Notes: generated by a model from the letters alone, not told the origin. A DNA stretch of 64,000 nucleotides from DASWJZ01 sp963846475 (GCA_963846475.1 CAWJVZ010000004.1:2666001-2730000), one strand, 5' to 3'. Counted from the first letter of the stretch, positions 1 through 9,219 are shown. Numbers and translations are program-made.

Positions 1-483
1 GATCAGCGCTTCCCGCCAAGCCTCCGCACGCCGGGCCAGCGCTCCACGCGCCTGTCCCACCGCCTGCCGGCGCTGCATCTCCGTTTCGGCAGCGATGAGG
101 TCGGCCAGGCCTTCGATCTCGGTCAGATCGAGCTTGCCGTTGTGGAAAGCGCGGCGGCTGAATTCGCCGGGCTCGACGCCAGGCGGGCGTGCTCCGAAAG
201 GACTTCGAACACGGCGGCTATGACGGCTCGGCCGCCGTGCAGCTGCAGCTCGGCCATGTCCTCGCCGGTATAGCTCCGCGGAGCGGGAAACCACAGGACG
301 AGGCCCTGGTCGAGCACCGAGCCGTCAGATGGGCGGCGCAGCACGCGCAGTTCCGCCCGCCTGCGCGTCCGGCAGCCGGCCGCAGATCGACGTCAGGGCG
401 TGCCTGGTCGCTGGCCCGGAAATCCGGATAACCGCCACGCCGGACGGAACGGCGCCGCTCGACAGGGCGTATATGGTATCCAT
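1..483 (-). CDS. mnmE: tRNA modification GTPase MnmE (TrmE), N-terminal part, frameshifted
   Basis: The first ~160 residues of MnmE, the GTPase that works with MnmG to place carboxymethylaminomethyl groups on the wobble uridine of tRNAs. The ATG at 483 begins MDTIYALSSGAVPSGVAVIR, a typical MnmE start. The reading then moves to a second frame (LDQGLVLWFPAPRSYTGEDM, LHGGRAV) and a third (GEFSRRAFHNGKLDLTEIEG, LADLIAAETEMQRRQA), all recognisable as the folate-binding N-terminal domain and the start of the helical domain. Frame breaks fall near 375 and near 171. The gene runs off the left edge, so the G domain is not visible. It starts only 21 bases from the divergent DUF255 gene. The breaks are more likely sequence errors than true decay, because the rest of the protein pattern is well conserved. 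Confidence 0.85.
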
Positions 484-504
484 CCGCACTCCGATCGCCG
501 ACCG

Positions 505-2540
505 ATGAACCGACTCGCCGAAGCCGACCAGCCCGTATCTGCGCCAGCACGCCGACAATCCCGTCGATTGGTGGCCGTGGATACCAGAGGCCTTCGAGGA
601 GGCGAAGCGGCGCAACGTCCCGATCCACCTGTCCATCGGCTACGCCGCCTGCCATTGGTGCCACGTCATGGCGCGCGAAAGCTTTTCAGCGACCCGGCTA
701 TCGCCGCGCTTCTCAACCGCGATTTCGTCTGCATCAAGGTCGATCGCGAGGAGCGGCCGGAGGTCGACCAGATCTATATGCGCGCTCTGCATGCGCTTGG
801 CGAGCAGGGCGGCTGGCCGCTGACGATGTTCCTGACGCCGGACGCAGAGCCGTTCTGGGGCGGCACCTATTTTCCGCCCGAGCCGCGCTGGGGCCGCCCG
901 AGCTTTCCGCAGATCCTGAGCGCCGTCTCTGCGGCCTGGCAGGCCCAGGATGCGGCCGTCACGCAGAATGCGTCCGCGCTGCGCGAGCATCTCAACCGCC
1001 GTCCCGCCAGGAGCCGCAGCGCCCCCGCATCGCGACATCCTCGACCGGGCCGCCGCACACGATCCTGTCCATCTGGGATCCGCAGCGCGGCAGCTTCAAG
1101 GGCGCGCCGAAATTCCCCAATGCGGCCGTGCTCGACGTGCTCTGGCGCGCTTACCTGCGCACCGGCGACGCAGGCTTCCGCACGGCCGTTCTCAACACGC
1201 TGACATTTCTCTGCCAGGGCGGCATCTACGACCATCTCGGCGGCGGTTTCGCGCGCTACTCCGTCGACGCCGAGTGGAAGGTCCCGCACTTCGAAAAGAT
1301 GCTCTACGACAACGGGCAGCTTCTCTCGGCAGCTGTCCTTCGCCTACCGCGAGACACAGCGACCAGCTGTTCCGGAGCCGCATCGACGAAACGGTCGGGT
1401 GGCTCGTCCGCGAGATGCAGCTGCCGGGCGGCGGCTTCGCCTCGAGCCTCGACGCCGACACCGAGCATGAGGAGGGCCTCACATACACTCTGGACGCGGC
1501 CGGAGCTGCAGGCAGTGCTCGGGCGACGAGGCGGAAGCGTTTGCGTCGGTCTACGACGCCTCTGCCGAGGGAAACTGGGAAGGCAAGAACATCCTCAATC
1601 GCCTTGCGGCGACGTCGCGCGGCTGGCTGGGCGATGAGCAGGAGCGGCGGCTGCAAGCCCAACGCGCCAGGCTGCTGGTCGGTGCGCAACCACCGTCCGC
1701 AGCCCGCGCGCGACGACAAGGTCCTCGCCGACTGGAACGGTCTCGCCATTTCCGGCCTGGCGCAGGCGGCGCGGGCAATCGATAGCGCCGAGGCTCGCAG
1801 AGCGCGGCCCATGCCGCATTTCGGTTCGTCTCCGAATCGATGGCGGAGGGCGATCGCCTTGCGCATTCGCAGCATGGGCGGCACCCTTGTCGGCCCGGGC
1901 CTCGCGACGGATTACGCCAACATGATCCGCGCCGCGCTCGACCTTTTCGCCTTCGATGGGGATGCCAGCTATCTCGAACGGGCCGAAGCCTGGTTCCGGG
2001 CGGCGGACGCGCATCACTTCGATCCCGAGCTCGGCGCCTACAACCTCGCCGCCGATGACGCCCCCGCCTTGATCGCCAAGCCGCTGTCCATTTCGGACGA
2101 GGCCACGCCGGCGGCCACCGGCACCATGGCAGCGAACGCCGCGACGCTCTTCATGCTGACCGGCAAAGGACGAGTATCGGGCACGAGCCGAGCACATCTT
2201 GGGAAACCTGAGCGCGCGGGCCGGCGAGGACATCGTCGGCTCGGCCAGCCTGCAGGCCGGCTACGACACTTTTCTGCGCGGCCGCACCGCCTTTGTCCTA
2301 GGCGAGCGCGGCAACGCGGCCGGGCTTCTTGCCGCCAGCCTTTCTGAAGCGGATCCCGCCCTGTTCATCGCCAATCCGGCATCGGGCTCGGTCCGCGCCG
2401 GACATCCCGCGCATGGAAAAGCTCCGTCGAAAGCGAATGCCGCGCTGTTCTTGTGCGACGCATTCCGCTGCTTGCCGGAGATCGCCACGCCCGATGCGGC
2501 AGCAGAGACGCTCCGCCGCACCCGGAGCGGCCTCCCCTAA
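505..2540 (+). pseudogene. Thioredoxin-domain DUF255 (YyaL/SSP411-type) protein, multiply frameshifted
   Basis: Reconstructed across frames this is a ~670-residue DUF255 protein: an N-terminal thioredoxin-like domain followed by a six-hairpin glycosidase-like domain. Diagnostic pieces are NPVDWWPW, YAACHWCHVM (the family CxxC region) and DREERPEVDQIYM near the start, GGWPLTMFLTPDAEPFWGGT, then GGIYDHLGGGFARYSVD, WKVPHFEKMLYDNGQL, GGFASSLDADTEHEEG and finally RGRTAFVLGERG. At least six frame changes are needed to read it, for example near 532, 687, 1000-1090, 1340, 1500 and 2170. The length over 505-2540 matches the family. The start is the ATG at 505. Either a real pseudogene or an error-dense stretch of sequence; a similar gene is often found near mnmE and rho in rhizobia. 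Its biochemical role is poorly known. Confidence 0.8.
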
Positions 2541-3803
2541 GTATTCATCGATTCGAAGAAATCGCTGTTGCTCTTCGTCTGCTTCAGCTTGTCGAGCAGG
2601 AACTCGATTGCGTCCACCACGCCCATCGAGGAGAGGATGCGCCGCAGCACGAAGATTTTTTGCAGATCGCCCTTCGGCACCAGGAGCTCTTCCTTGCGAG
2701 TGCCCGACTTCAGGATGTCGATGGAGGGGAAGACACGTTTGTCGGCGACCTTGCGGTCGAGCACGATTTCCGAATTGCCGGTGCCCTTGAACTCTTCGAA
2801 GATCACTTCGTCCATGCGGCTGCCGGTATCGATGAGCGCTGTCGAGATGATCGTCAGCGAGCCGCCTTCCTCGATGTTGCGCGCCGCGCCGAAGAAGCGC
2901 TTCGGCCGCTGCAGGGCGTTGGCGTCGACGCCGCCGGTCAGCACCTTGCCGGAGGACGGCACGACGGTGTTGTAGGCGCGCCCAAGCCGGGTGATCGAAT
3001 CGAGCAGGATCACCACGTCGCGCCCGTGCTCGACTAGGCGCTTGGCCTTTTCGATGACCATCTCGGCGACCTGAACGTGGCGGGCGGCGGGCTCGTCGAA
3101 GGTCGAGGAGATCACCTCGCCTTTGACGGTGCGCTGCATGTCGGTCACCTCTTCCGGGCGCTCGTCGATCAGGAGCACGATGAGGTAGCATTCCGGGTGG
3201 TTGGTGGTGATCGAGCGGGCGATGTTCTGCAGGATCACCGTCTTGCCGGTGCGCGGCTGCGCCACGATCAGCGCCCGCTGGCCCTTGCCGAGCGGCGCCA
3301 CGAGGTCGATTACCCGCGCCGTCATGTCCTTTCGGGTCGGGTCCTCCACTTCCATCTTGAAGCGCTCGTCCGGGATAGAGCGGCGTCAGATTGTCGAAAT
3401 GGACCTTGTGGCGGGCCTTGTCGGGATCCTCGAAATTGATGGTGTTGACCTTGAGCAGGGCGAAATAGCGCTCGCCCTCCTTGGGGCTGCGGATCTGGCC
3501 CTCCACCGTGTCGCCGGTCCGCAGCGAGAAGCGGCGGATCTGCGAGGGCGAGACGTAGATGTCGTCAGGCCCGGGGAGGTAGTTTGCATCCGGCGAGCGC
3601 AGGAAGCCAAAACCGTCCTGCAGCACCTCGACGACCCCCTCGCCGATGATCTCGACGTCGCTGTCGGCGAGTTTTTTCAGGATGCCGAACATCAGCTCCT
3701 GCTTGCGGAGCGTGTTGGCATTCTCCACCTGCTGCTCTTCGGCGAAGCTCAACAGCTCGGTAGGGGATTTGGACTTCAGGTCCTGAAGTTTCATTTCAAG
3801 CAT
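2537..3803 (-). CDS. rho: Transcription termination factor Rho (one frameshift)
   Basis: Hexameric RNA-dependent ATPase that terminates untranslated transcripts. The N-terminal part (MLEMKLQDLKSKSPTEL through FDNLTPLYP) carries the cold-shock RNA-binding domain with GFGFLRSP. The C-terminal part carries the primary RNA-binding/ATPase core: GKGQRALIVAQPRTGKT (Walker A), LLIDERPEEVTDM, DVVILLDSITRLGRAYN, and the Q/R loop region SGKVLTGGVDANAL. The two halves are in different frames. One extra base at about 3370-3371 (GTCCGGG where GTCGGG is expected) restores LYPDERFKMEVEDP when removed, giving a normal ~421-residue Rho. Start ATG 3803; ATG 3794 is possible. The 3 prime end overlaps the DUF255 gene by 4 bases, tail to tail. 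A true knock-out is unlikely for so central a gene. Confidence 0.93.
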
Positions 3804-3965
3804 GGAAGGGTCCCGGCCAGGGAAAGGAAGCGAGAGAAGGAAGGTGGGCGGTCGCGCTGGCGATACGATCCCCGCCATTGCAGCGGGCGCGCGTCTTTGC
3901 GCGCTAATTCACGCCAACGCCCTCTTTAGATAGCCGCACCGCCGCTCACAAACAAGGCCCTTCGC

Positions 3966-4385
3966 TCAAAAGGGCTTTACGATCACCAGGATGACGATGG
4001 CGATCATCAGGACGGCAGGAATCTCGTTCACCGCCCGATAGAATCTTGCGCTGCGGACGTTTCGGTCCGCCGCAAACCGCCTCACCCAGCGGATCAGCAG
4101 CAGATTGTAGCCCGTCAGGACGAGGACGCATGCTGCCTTTGCCCAGAACCATTCCTCGCGCCAGGCCTCGATGAGCCACACCATCCACAGACCGAAGAAC
4201 CACGCGGCGAACATGGCGGGAACGTCGATCGAATAGAGCAGCCGCCGCTCCATGATCTTGAAGGTCTCCGACTGTTGCGATCCCGCCGGACTCGCCGCGT
4301 GATAGACCATGAGCCGCGGCAGGTAGAGCAGCGCGGCCATCCAGGCGATCACCGAAATCACGTGCAGAGCCTTGATCCACAGCAT
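3966..4385 (-). CDS. hemJ: Protoporphyrinogen IX oxidase HemJ
   Basis: Membrane protein of 139 residues that oxidises protoporphyrinogen IX to protoporphyrin IX, the usual enzyme for this haem step in alphaproteobacteria. It starts MLWIKALHVISVIAWMAALLY, with the conserved early histidine, and has four hydrophobic spans. It ends with the family-typical VNEIPAVLMIAIVILVIVKPF. The start ATG overlaps the TGA of hemE by one base (TGATG), so the two are translationally coupled. Together with hemE upstream and rho downstream this is the conserved alphaproteobacterial order to the left of the origin. Length is normal and no lesion is seen. Confidence 0.93.
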   Translation of the reverse strand: MLWIKALHVISVIAWMAALLYLPRLMVYHAASPAGSQQSETFKIMERRLLYSIDVPAMFAAWFFGLWMVWLIEAWREEWFWAKAACVLVLTGYNLLLIRWVRRFAADRNVRSARFYRAVNEIPAVLMIAIVILVIVKPF

Positions 4386-5410
4386 CAGAGGCCGGACCGC
4401 CGCACTCGCTCGACCAGCCGCGCGACGTGGGTAAGCGGCACCTCGGGCGTGATGCCGTGGCCGAGATTGAAGATGTGGGCCCGCCCCGCGGCGGCCGCCA
4501 GGATCGCGTCGATCCCCTCGTCGAGCGCACGCCCGCCGACCATCAGCCGGAGCGGATCGAGGTTGCCCTGCAGCGCCGTCGGTTCAGCAACGAGCACGCG
4601 CGCCTTTTGCATCGGCAGCGTCCAGTCCAATGCAACAGCGTCGGCGCCGGTCTCAGCTGCATACCCGCCGAGCCGGGCTCCCGCGCCCTTGGGAAAGACA
4701 ATGATCCGCGCACCGGGAACTGCTGCCCGGACCCGCTCCACGATGGCTCGGACCGGCTGAACGGCCCAGGTCTCAAAGCCTTCTTCATCGAGGATTCCAG
4801 CCCAGCTGTCGAAGATTTTCACGGCGTCTGCGCCCGCCTGCAACTGGCCGATCAGATAGCGAGAAGAGGCATCGACCAGCACGTCGATCAGCGCGCGGAA
4901 CCGTTCGGGTTGCTGCAGAGCGAGGCGCCGCGCTGGCAACTGATCGGCTGTGCCGTGGCCTGCCACCATATAGGTCGCCACCGTCCAGGGCGCGCCGCAG
5001 AACCCGATCAGCGCCTTGTCGGGCGCGAGCTCGCGGCGCACCAGCCGGACCGTCTCCAGCACCGGCGCAAGCCTCTCGACGACGGTCGCAGCCGCACGAA
5101 GCTCGCTTGGCAGTGGATCAAGCACCGGGCCCCGCCCCTCGACGAAGCGGACCTTCTGACCGAGCGCATCCGGGATGACGAGGATATCGGAGAACAGGAT
5201 CGCCGCATCGAAATCGAAGCGACGGATCGGCTGCAGCGTCACCTCGGCGGCCAGTTCCGGCGAATAGCAGAGGTCGAGGAACGAACCGGCGCGCTTACGT
5301 GTTTCTCGGTATTCGGGGAGATACCGCCCCGCCTGCCGCATGAGCCAGATCGGTGGCGGGCTGACCGCTTCTCCGGCGAGAACGCGCATGAGTTTCGCCG
5401 CTTCGTTCAC
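4385..5410 (-). CDS. hemE: Uroporphyrinogen decarboxylase
   Basis: Cytosolic enzyme of 341 residues that removes four carboxyl groups from uroporphyrinogen III to give coproporphyrinogen III in haem synthesis. The N-terminal signature PPIWLMRQAGRYLPEYRETR, the motif AAILFSDILVIPDALG and the later GFCGAPWTVATYMV are all present. The ATG start at 5410 lies 16 bases from a perfect TTAA-N7-TTAA box, so transcription of hemE may respond to CtrA, as is known for the hemE promoter inside the Caulobacter origin. It is the first gene of the leftward set hemE-hemJ-rho and forms one border of the predicted chromosomal origin. Confidence 0.95.
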   Translation of the reverse strand: MNEAAKLMRVLAGEAVSPPPIWLMRQAGRYLPEYRETRKRAGSFLDLCYSPELAAEVTLQPIRRFDFDAAILFSDILVIPDALGQKVRFVEGRGPVLDPLPSELRAAATVVERLAPVLETVRLVRRELAPDKALIGFCGAPWTVATYMVAGHGTADQLPARRLALQQPERFRALIDVLVDASSRYLIGQLQAGADAVKIFDSWAGILDEEGFETWAVQPVRAIVERVRAAVPGARIIVFPKGAGARLGGYAAETGADAVALDWTLPMQKARVLVAEPTALQGNLDPLRLMVGGRALDEGIDAILAAAAGRAHIFNLGHGITPEVPLTHVARLVERVRRSGL

Positions 5411-5784
5411 GTCCCGGTAACCTTCCTTAAGAATCTCTTAAATCTGAACTGCTTCTTCTGTTGGGCAGTGGATTAGGGGGATTGCGACTTCTCCACAATC
5501 GGGCTGGGCGACAAAGGGCTGGGCACGGGCCGATGCGGAGACCGGGATGTGCGCATGCTTTCGGGAAATTCAACGTTCGCGCCAGGCGTCTAGATAAGCG
5601 TCGCTCCGATCCGGACTGAGCAAGCCCTGTGGATTTCTCCTGGTCGAACAGGTTCTTTGGCCGTGGGCTTGCGGCCGTCCACAGCACGGATCGAGGTTGA
5701 TCGATTTCGTGGTACCGGTATGTCCGGATGCGGAGCGGCGCCTGGAACGCGAGTTGTCCGCCGTCCCCCACAGGATTCCGGACA
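5411..5784. other. Probable chromosomal origin of replication (oriC)
   Basis: A 374-base gap between divergent hemE and the PPDK-regulator gene. In Caulobacter, Sinorhizobium and relatives the chromosomal origin lies beside hemE in this same setting (established knowledge). Seen here: a perfect CtrA-type box at 5427-5441; a DnaA-box-like TTCTCCACA at 5489-5497 (8 of 9 to TTATCCACA); a weaker inverted one at 5628-5636 (AAATCCACA, 7 of 9); further CCACA cores near 5678 and 5768; and a locally AT-richer strip at 5418-5460. Origin function is inferred from context and motifs. There is no convincing gene inside it. Confidence 0.6.
5427..5441. promoter_or_regulatory. CtrA-type box TTAA-N7-TTAA
   Basis: Exact match to the full CtrA consensus: TTAA, seven bases (GAATCTC), TTAA. 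It sits 17 bases upstream of the hemE start and inside the predicted origin, where CtrA sites are known to repress replication initiation and hemE transcription in Caulobacter. Confidence 0.6.
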
Positions 5785-6606
5785 GTGGCCACAAAACGAT
5801 ACTTCCATCTGCATCTGGTCTCCGACGCCACCGGTGAGACGCTCATCAATGTGGGCCGTGCCGCGGCCGCCCAGTACAAGCACACCCATTCCATCGAGCA
5901 TATCCACTCGCTGGTGCGCACACCGACGCAGGTCGAGCGGGCGCTGCGCGAGATCGAGCAAGCGCCAGGCATCGTCCTCTACACCCTCGTCGACGACAGT
6001 CTTGCGGCAGCGCTCGAGGCGGGTTGCCGCAATCTCGGCATCCCCTACGTTTCCGTGCTCGATCCCGTGCTCGCGGCGTTTCAATCCTATCTCGGCACGC
6101 GCTCGGCCGGCCGTGTCGGCGCCCAGCACGTCCTCGACGCCGACTATTTCCGCCGCATCGATGCGCTCAATTTCTCGCTCGCACATGACGATGGCCAGCA
6201 TTTCGAGGCATTGGAGGAAGCCGATGTCGTCCTGGTCGGCGTGAGCCGCACGTCGAAGACGCCGACCTCGATCTATCTGGCCAATCGCGGCATCAAGACG
6301 GCCAACATCCCGCTCGTTCCCGGCGTGCCGGCTCCCGCCGAGCTCCTTTCCATCCAGAAGCCGCTGGTCGTCGGGCTTGTAGCGAGCCCGGACCGCATCG
6401 TGCAGATCCGCCAGCATCGCGTCCTCACCATGAAATCGGACGAGCTGACCGATTCCTATGTCGATCGGGCGCTCGTCACCGAGGAGATCGCCTGGAGCCG
6501 AAAGCTTTGCGCCCGGCAAGGATGGCCCGTGATCGATGTGACGCGACGCTCCATCGAGGAGACCGCGGCGGCGGTCATCGGGCTTCTCGGCGCCAGGAAG
6601 CCATGA
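5785..6606 (+). CDS. Pyruvate, phosphate dikinase regulatory protein (DUF299 kinase/pyrophosphorylase)
   Basis: Bifunctional serine/threonine kinase and phosphorylase that switches pyruvate phosphate dikinase (or PEP synthase) off and on. The protein of 273 residues begins VATKRYFHLHLVSDATGETL, the hallmark start of the family, and carries the P-loop-like GVSRTSKTPTSIYLA and the stretch IPLVPGVPAP. I chose GTG 5785 because upstream sequence in frame has no family similarity. This is the first rightward gene from the origin (the RP001/CC_0001-like position). Its stop overlaps the maf start by four bases (ATGA). Whether its target here is PPDK or PpsA cannot be decided from this window; PPDK is usual in this order. 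Confidence 0.92.
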   Translation: MATKRYFHLHLVSDATGETLINVGRAAAAQYKHTHSIEHIHSLVRTPTQVERALREIEQAPGIVLYTLVDDSLAAALEAGCRNLGIPYVSVLDPVLAAFQSYLGTRSAGRVGAQHVLDADYFRRIDALNFSLAHDDGQHFEALEEADVVLVGVSRTSKTPTSIYLANRGIKTANIPLVPGVPAPAELLSIQKPLVVGLVASPDRIVQIRQHRVLTMKSDELTDSYVDRALVTEEIAWSRKLCARQGWPVIDVTRRSIEETAAAVIGLLGARKP

Positions 6607-7202
6607 GCCTGATCCTCGCGTCGGCAAGTCCGATCCGGCGGACGCTGATGCGCAACGCCGGCCTTACCTTCGAAGTCGATCCGGCCCATATCGATGAGCG
6701 CGCTGCCGAGCAACCGTTGCTGGCCGCGGGTGCGACGCCCGAAGATCTAGCCCTCGCCCTTGCCATGGCCAAAGCGGCCTCGGTGAGCGAGCGCCGTTCA
6801 GGCGACCTGGTCATCGGCGCCGATCAGGTGCTCGACTTCGCGGGAGAACGGCTGACCAAGCCGGCCGATATGGAAGCCGCGCGCCGGCAGCTGCTTCGGC
6901 TGTCGGGCGGCACGCATCAGCTCCATTCGGCCGTAGCCTGCGCGAGGGATGGCGAGATCGTCTGGCACTCCGTCCAGACGGCCACGTTGAAGCTGCGCCG
7001 TTTCGAGCCTGCCGCCTTGGGGCGCTATCTTGCCCGGGCAGGCGAGGCGGCGCTGCAAAGCGTCGCTGCGTACCAGCTTGAAGGCTTGGGCGTTCAGCTC
7101 TTCGAGGCCATCGAGGGTGATTATTTTGCCATCCTGGGCCTGCCGCTCCTGCCGCTGCTTGGCTTCCTGCGGGAGGAGGGCGTGCAAGGAATCCTTCAAT
7201 GA
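6603..7202 (+). CDS. maf: Maf-like nucleotide pyrophosphatase
   Basis: House-cleaning nucleoside triphosphate pyrophosphatase of the Maf/HAM1 superfamily, 199 residues. It starts MSLILASASPIRRTLMRNAGL, the family S-x-x-R motif, followed by GADQVLDF with the catalytic aspartate region. The YQLEGLGVQLFEAIEGDYFAILGLPLLPLL block ends the fold. The start ATG overlaps the preceding stop (ATGA), and its own stop overlaps the ATG of the small reading frame in the aroE slot, so it belongs to a tightly coupled rightward operon. The exact nucleotide substrate (dTTP/UTP type or the YceF subgroup) is not determined here. Confidence 0.92.
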   Translation: MSLILASASPIRRTLMRNAGLTFEVDPAHIDERAAEQPLLAAGATPEDLALALAMAKAASVSERRSGDLVIGADQVLDFAGERLTKPADMEAARRQLLRLSGGTHQLHSAVACARDGEIVWHSVQTATLKLRRFEPAALGRYLARAGEAALQSVAAYQLEGLGVQLFEAIEGDYFAILGLPLLPLLGFLREEGVQGILQ

Positions 7203-7330
7203 AGTCCCTGCTGCCGGGCCGCCAGGGCGTCCGGGGGCGTCGGGCCTTTCCAGCCTGCACGGCCTCTCCGACGGGGGCGCGTGAGGAAGACGTCGCGGCA
7301 GGGTTCTCACAGGCAGCGACGCGACACTGA
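7199..7330 (+). CDS. Unrecognised 43-codon frame occupying the aroE slot
   Basis: A short frame (MKSLLPGRQGV... ending AATRH) that begins with an ATGA overlap with maf and ends with a TGATG overlap with coaE. In Caulobacter and rhizobia this interval holds aroE (shikimate dehydrogenase, about 275 codons) with the same overlaps. I see no AroE motif (such as the N-terminal P-x-x-H-S-x-S-P) in any frame. It could be the joined ends of an internally deleted aroE, an assembly collapse, or a spacer that is open by chance. Its 132 bases contain no stop despite high GC, which by itself is weak evidence for coding. Confidence 0.35.
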   Translation: MKSLLPGRQGVRGRRAFPACTASPTGAREEDVAAGFSQAATRH

Positions 7331-7917
7331 TGCGCGTGATCGGCCTTACCGGCTCCATCGGCATGGGAAAGAGCACGACGGCCGCCATGTTCCGGGCGCG
7401 CGGCGTAGCGGTCCACGATGCCGACGTCGCGGTGCATCGCCTATACGAGGGCAGCGCTGTTGCTCCGCTCGAGGCGGCATTTCCGGGCGTAACGGCCGGC
7501 GGGAAGATCGACCGCGCGCGGCTGTCCGCACGGGTCGTCGAAAACCCTCAGGCGCTGGCCCAGCTCGAAGCGATCGTGCACCCGCTCGTCCGCGCGAGCG
7601 AAGCGGAATTCTTGGCCCAAAGCAGGGCGGAGCGGCGCAGCCTGGCCATTATCGACGTGCCGCTTCTCTTCGAAACCGGAGGAGAGAGCGCGGTTGATAT
7701 CGTCTTGGTAGTAACCGCCGACCCGGCAATCCAGCGGCGAAGGGTTCTCGCCCGGCCGGGCATGGACGCGCGAAAGTTCGAATCGCTGCTGGCGCGCCAA
7801 ATTCCGGATAGCGAGAAGCGGCGCCGGGCGCATTTCGTCGTGGATACGGGCAGGGATCACGCCGCCGCCGCCCGACAGGTTGACGGCATATTGCGAGCCC
7901 TGGCGTTCACCCCCTGA
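7330..7917 (+). CDS. coaE: Dephospho-CoA kinase
   Basis: Cytosolic enzyme of 195 residues for the last step of coenzyme A synthesis, phosphorylation of the 3 prime hydroxyl of dephospho-CoA. The P-loop GLTGSIGMGKST is at residues 5-16, followed by HDADVAVHRLY, the conserved IVHPLVR region and the IDVPLLFETGGE motif typical of the family. The ATG at 7330 overlaps the preceding TGA by one base. It sits between the aroE slot and dnaQ, as in Caulobacter. Length and motifs are normal. Confidence 0.95.
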   Translation: MRVIGLTGSIGMGKSTTAAMFRARGVAVHDADVAVHRLYEGSAVAPLEAAFPGVTAGGKIDRARLSARVVENPQALAQLEAIVHPLVRASEAEFLAQSRAERRSLAIIDVPLLFETGGESAVDIVLVVTADPAIQRRRVLARPGMDARKFESLLARQIPDSEKRRRAHFVVDTGRDHAAAARQVDGILRALAFTP

Positions 7918-7978
7918 TTTTTCCAGCGGTCTCTCGCGGCCGGCTTGCGCCCGGACCCGAACAGACTCAAAAGAAGAT

Positions 7979-8692
7979 GTGCGCGAAATCGTCCTGGATA
8001 CCGAAACGACCGGCCTCGACTGCCTGAACGGCGACCGGCTGATCGAGGTCGGCTGCCTTGAGCTTCTCAACCATATCCCGACCGGGCGCACGTTCCACGC
8101 CTATGTCAATCCGCGTCGGCTGATCTCGGCGGATGCCCTGATTGTGCATGGGCTGAGCGACGCGTTCCTGCGCGACAAGCCTTGCTTCGACGATATTGCC
8201 GAGGCGTTTTGCGACTTTGTTGGCGACAGCGCCCTGGTGGCCCACAATGCCGCCTTCGACCGCGCTTTCATCAATATGGAGCTCGGCGCGTGCCGGCGCG
8301 CGCCGATCGAGGAGCACCGGTTCGTCGATACGCTGATGCTGGCGCGCCGCCGTCATCCGAACGGCCCCAACAGCCTCGACGCGCTGTGCGCCCGCTATGG
8401 GATCGACAACAGCGCCCGCACCAAGCACGGCGCGCTCCTCGACGCCGAGATCCTGGCGGAAGTCTACCTGGAGCTGCTCGGCGGCCGCCAGGCGACTTTT
8501 GCGCTGGGCGCCATCGCGCCGATCGCCGCCAGGGCCGCGCAGGCGCACCGCATCGGCCCGCGGCCGCGGGCTCTGACGCCGCGGCTGAACGACGGCGACC
8601 TCCGCGCCCACGCCGCTTTCGTCGCGATGCTGGGAGCAGAGCCGCTGTGGGCCCGCTACCGGCCTGCCGCTGGAAATTACGCCGCGAGCTGA
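7979..8692 (+). CDS. dnaQ: DNA polymerase III epsilon subunit (3'-5' exonuclease)
   Basis: Proofreading exonuclease of the replicative polymerase, 237 residues. Exo I is at the very start (REIVLDTETTGLD, with the catalytic Asp and Glu), Exo II is HNAAFDRAFINMEL, and Exo III is KHGALLDAEILAEVYLEL, so all four metal ligands and the catalytic histidine are in place. I chose GTG 7979 because it gives the usual start immediately before the Exo I strand; it lies 61 bases after coaE. Converges on secB with a 17-base gap. The C-terminal ~60 residues, which bind the polymerase subunit, are less conserved, as expected. Confidence 0.94.
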   Translation: MREIVLDTETTGLDCLNGDRLIEVGCLELLNHIPTGRTFHAYVNPRRLISADALIVHGLSDAFLRDKPCFDDIAEAFCDFVGDSALVAHNAAFDRAFINMELGACRRAPIEEHRFVDTLMLARRRHPNGPNSLDALCARYGIDNSARTKHGALLDAEILAEVYLELLGGRQATFALGAIAPIAARAAQAHRIGPRPRALTPRLNDGDLRAHAAFVAMLGAEPLWARYRPAAGNYAAS

Positions 8693-8709
8693 TTGAAACG
8701 GCGCCGGCT

Positions 8710-9219
8710 TCAGCTCTGCGAGGGGGCGGCGGCCTGCTGCTGCAGGTTCAGCTCGGCGATGCGCTGGCGGTAGAGGGAGGCGAAATCGATCGGGTCGACC
8801 ATGAGCGGCGGAAAGCCGCCCTGACGAGTCGCATCGGCGATGATCTGTCGGGCGAAAGGAAACAGCAGGCGCGGGCACTCGATCAGCAGCAGCGGATGCA
8901 TGTGCTCCTGCGGAACGTTGCGGATCTGGAACAGCCCCGCATAGCTCACCTCAGCGATGAACAATGTATCGTTGCCGCGCGTTGCCTTGGCCTCCAGCTT
9001 CAGCTCGATCTCGAACTCGCTCTCCGACTGCGGCCGCGCATTGACGTTGACGTTAACGTCAAGCTTCGGCGCCTTGTCGCTGGGACGCAGCGACTTGGGA
9101 GCGCCGGGATTTTCGAACGAGAGGTCTTTGATGTATTGGCCGAGCACATGGATGCCCGGCTGCGGGTTCTGCGGCGCTGCAGGTTGCGCCTGTCCGCCAT
9201 TGCTGCTGCTATCGGCCAT
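8710..9219 (-). CDS. secB: Protein-export chaperone SecB
   Basis: Tetrameric cytosolic chaperone that keeps precursor proteins unfolded and hands them to SecA. The protein of 169 residues has an N-terminal Gln/Pro-rich extension, then the SecB core: GQYIKDLSFENPGAP, FEIELKLEAKA, LFIAEVSYAGLFQI, LLLIECPRLLFPFARQIIADATRQGGFPPL with the SecA-contacting acidic and aromatic positions, and DFASLYRQR. This location beside dnaQ is conserved in alphaproteobacteria. No lesion is seen. Confidence 0.95.
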   Translation of the reverse strand: MADSSSNGGQAQPAAPQNPQPGIHVLGQYIKDLSFENPGAPKSLRPSDKAPKLDVNVNVNARPQSESEFEIELKLEAKATRGNDTLFIAEVSYAGLFQIRNVPQEHMHPLLLIECPRLLFPFARQIIADATRQGGFPPLMVDPIDFASLYRQRIAELNLQQQAAAPSQS

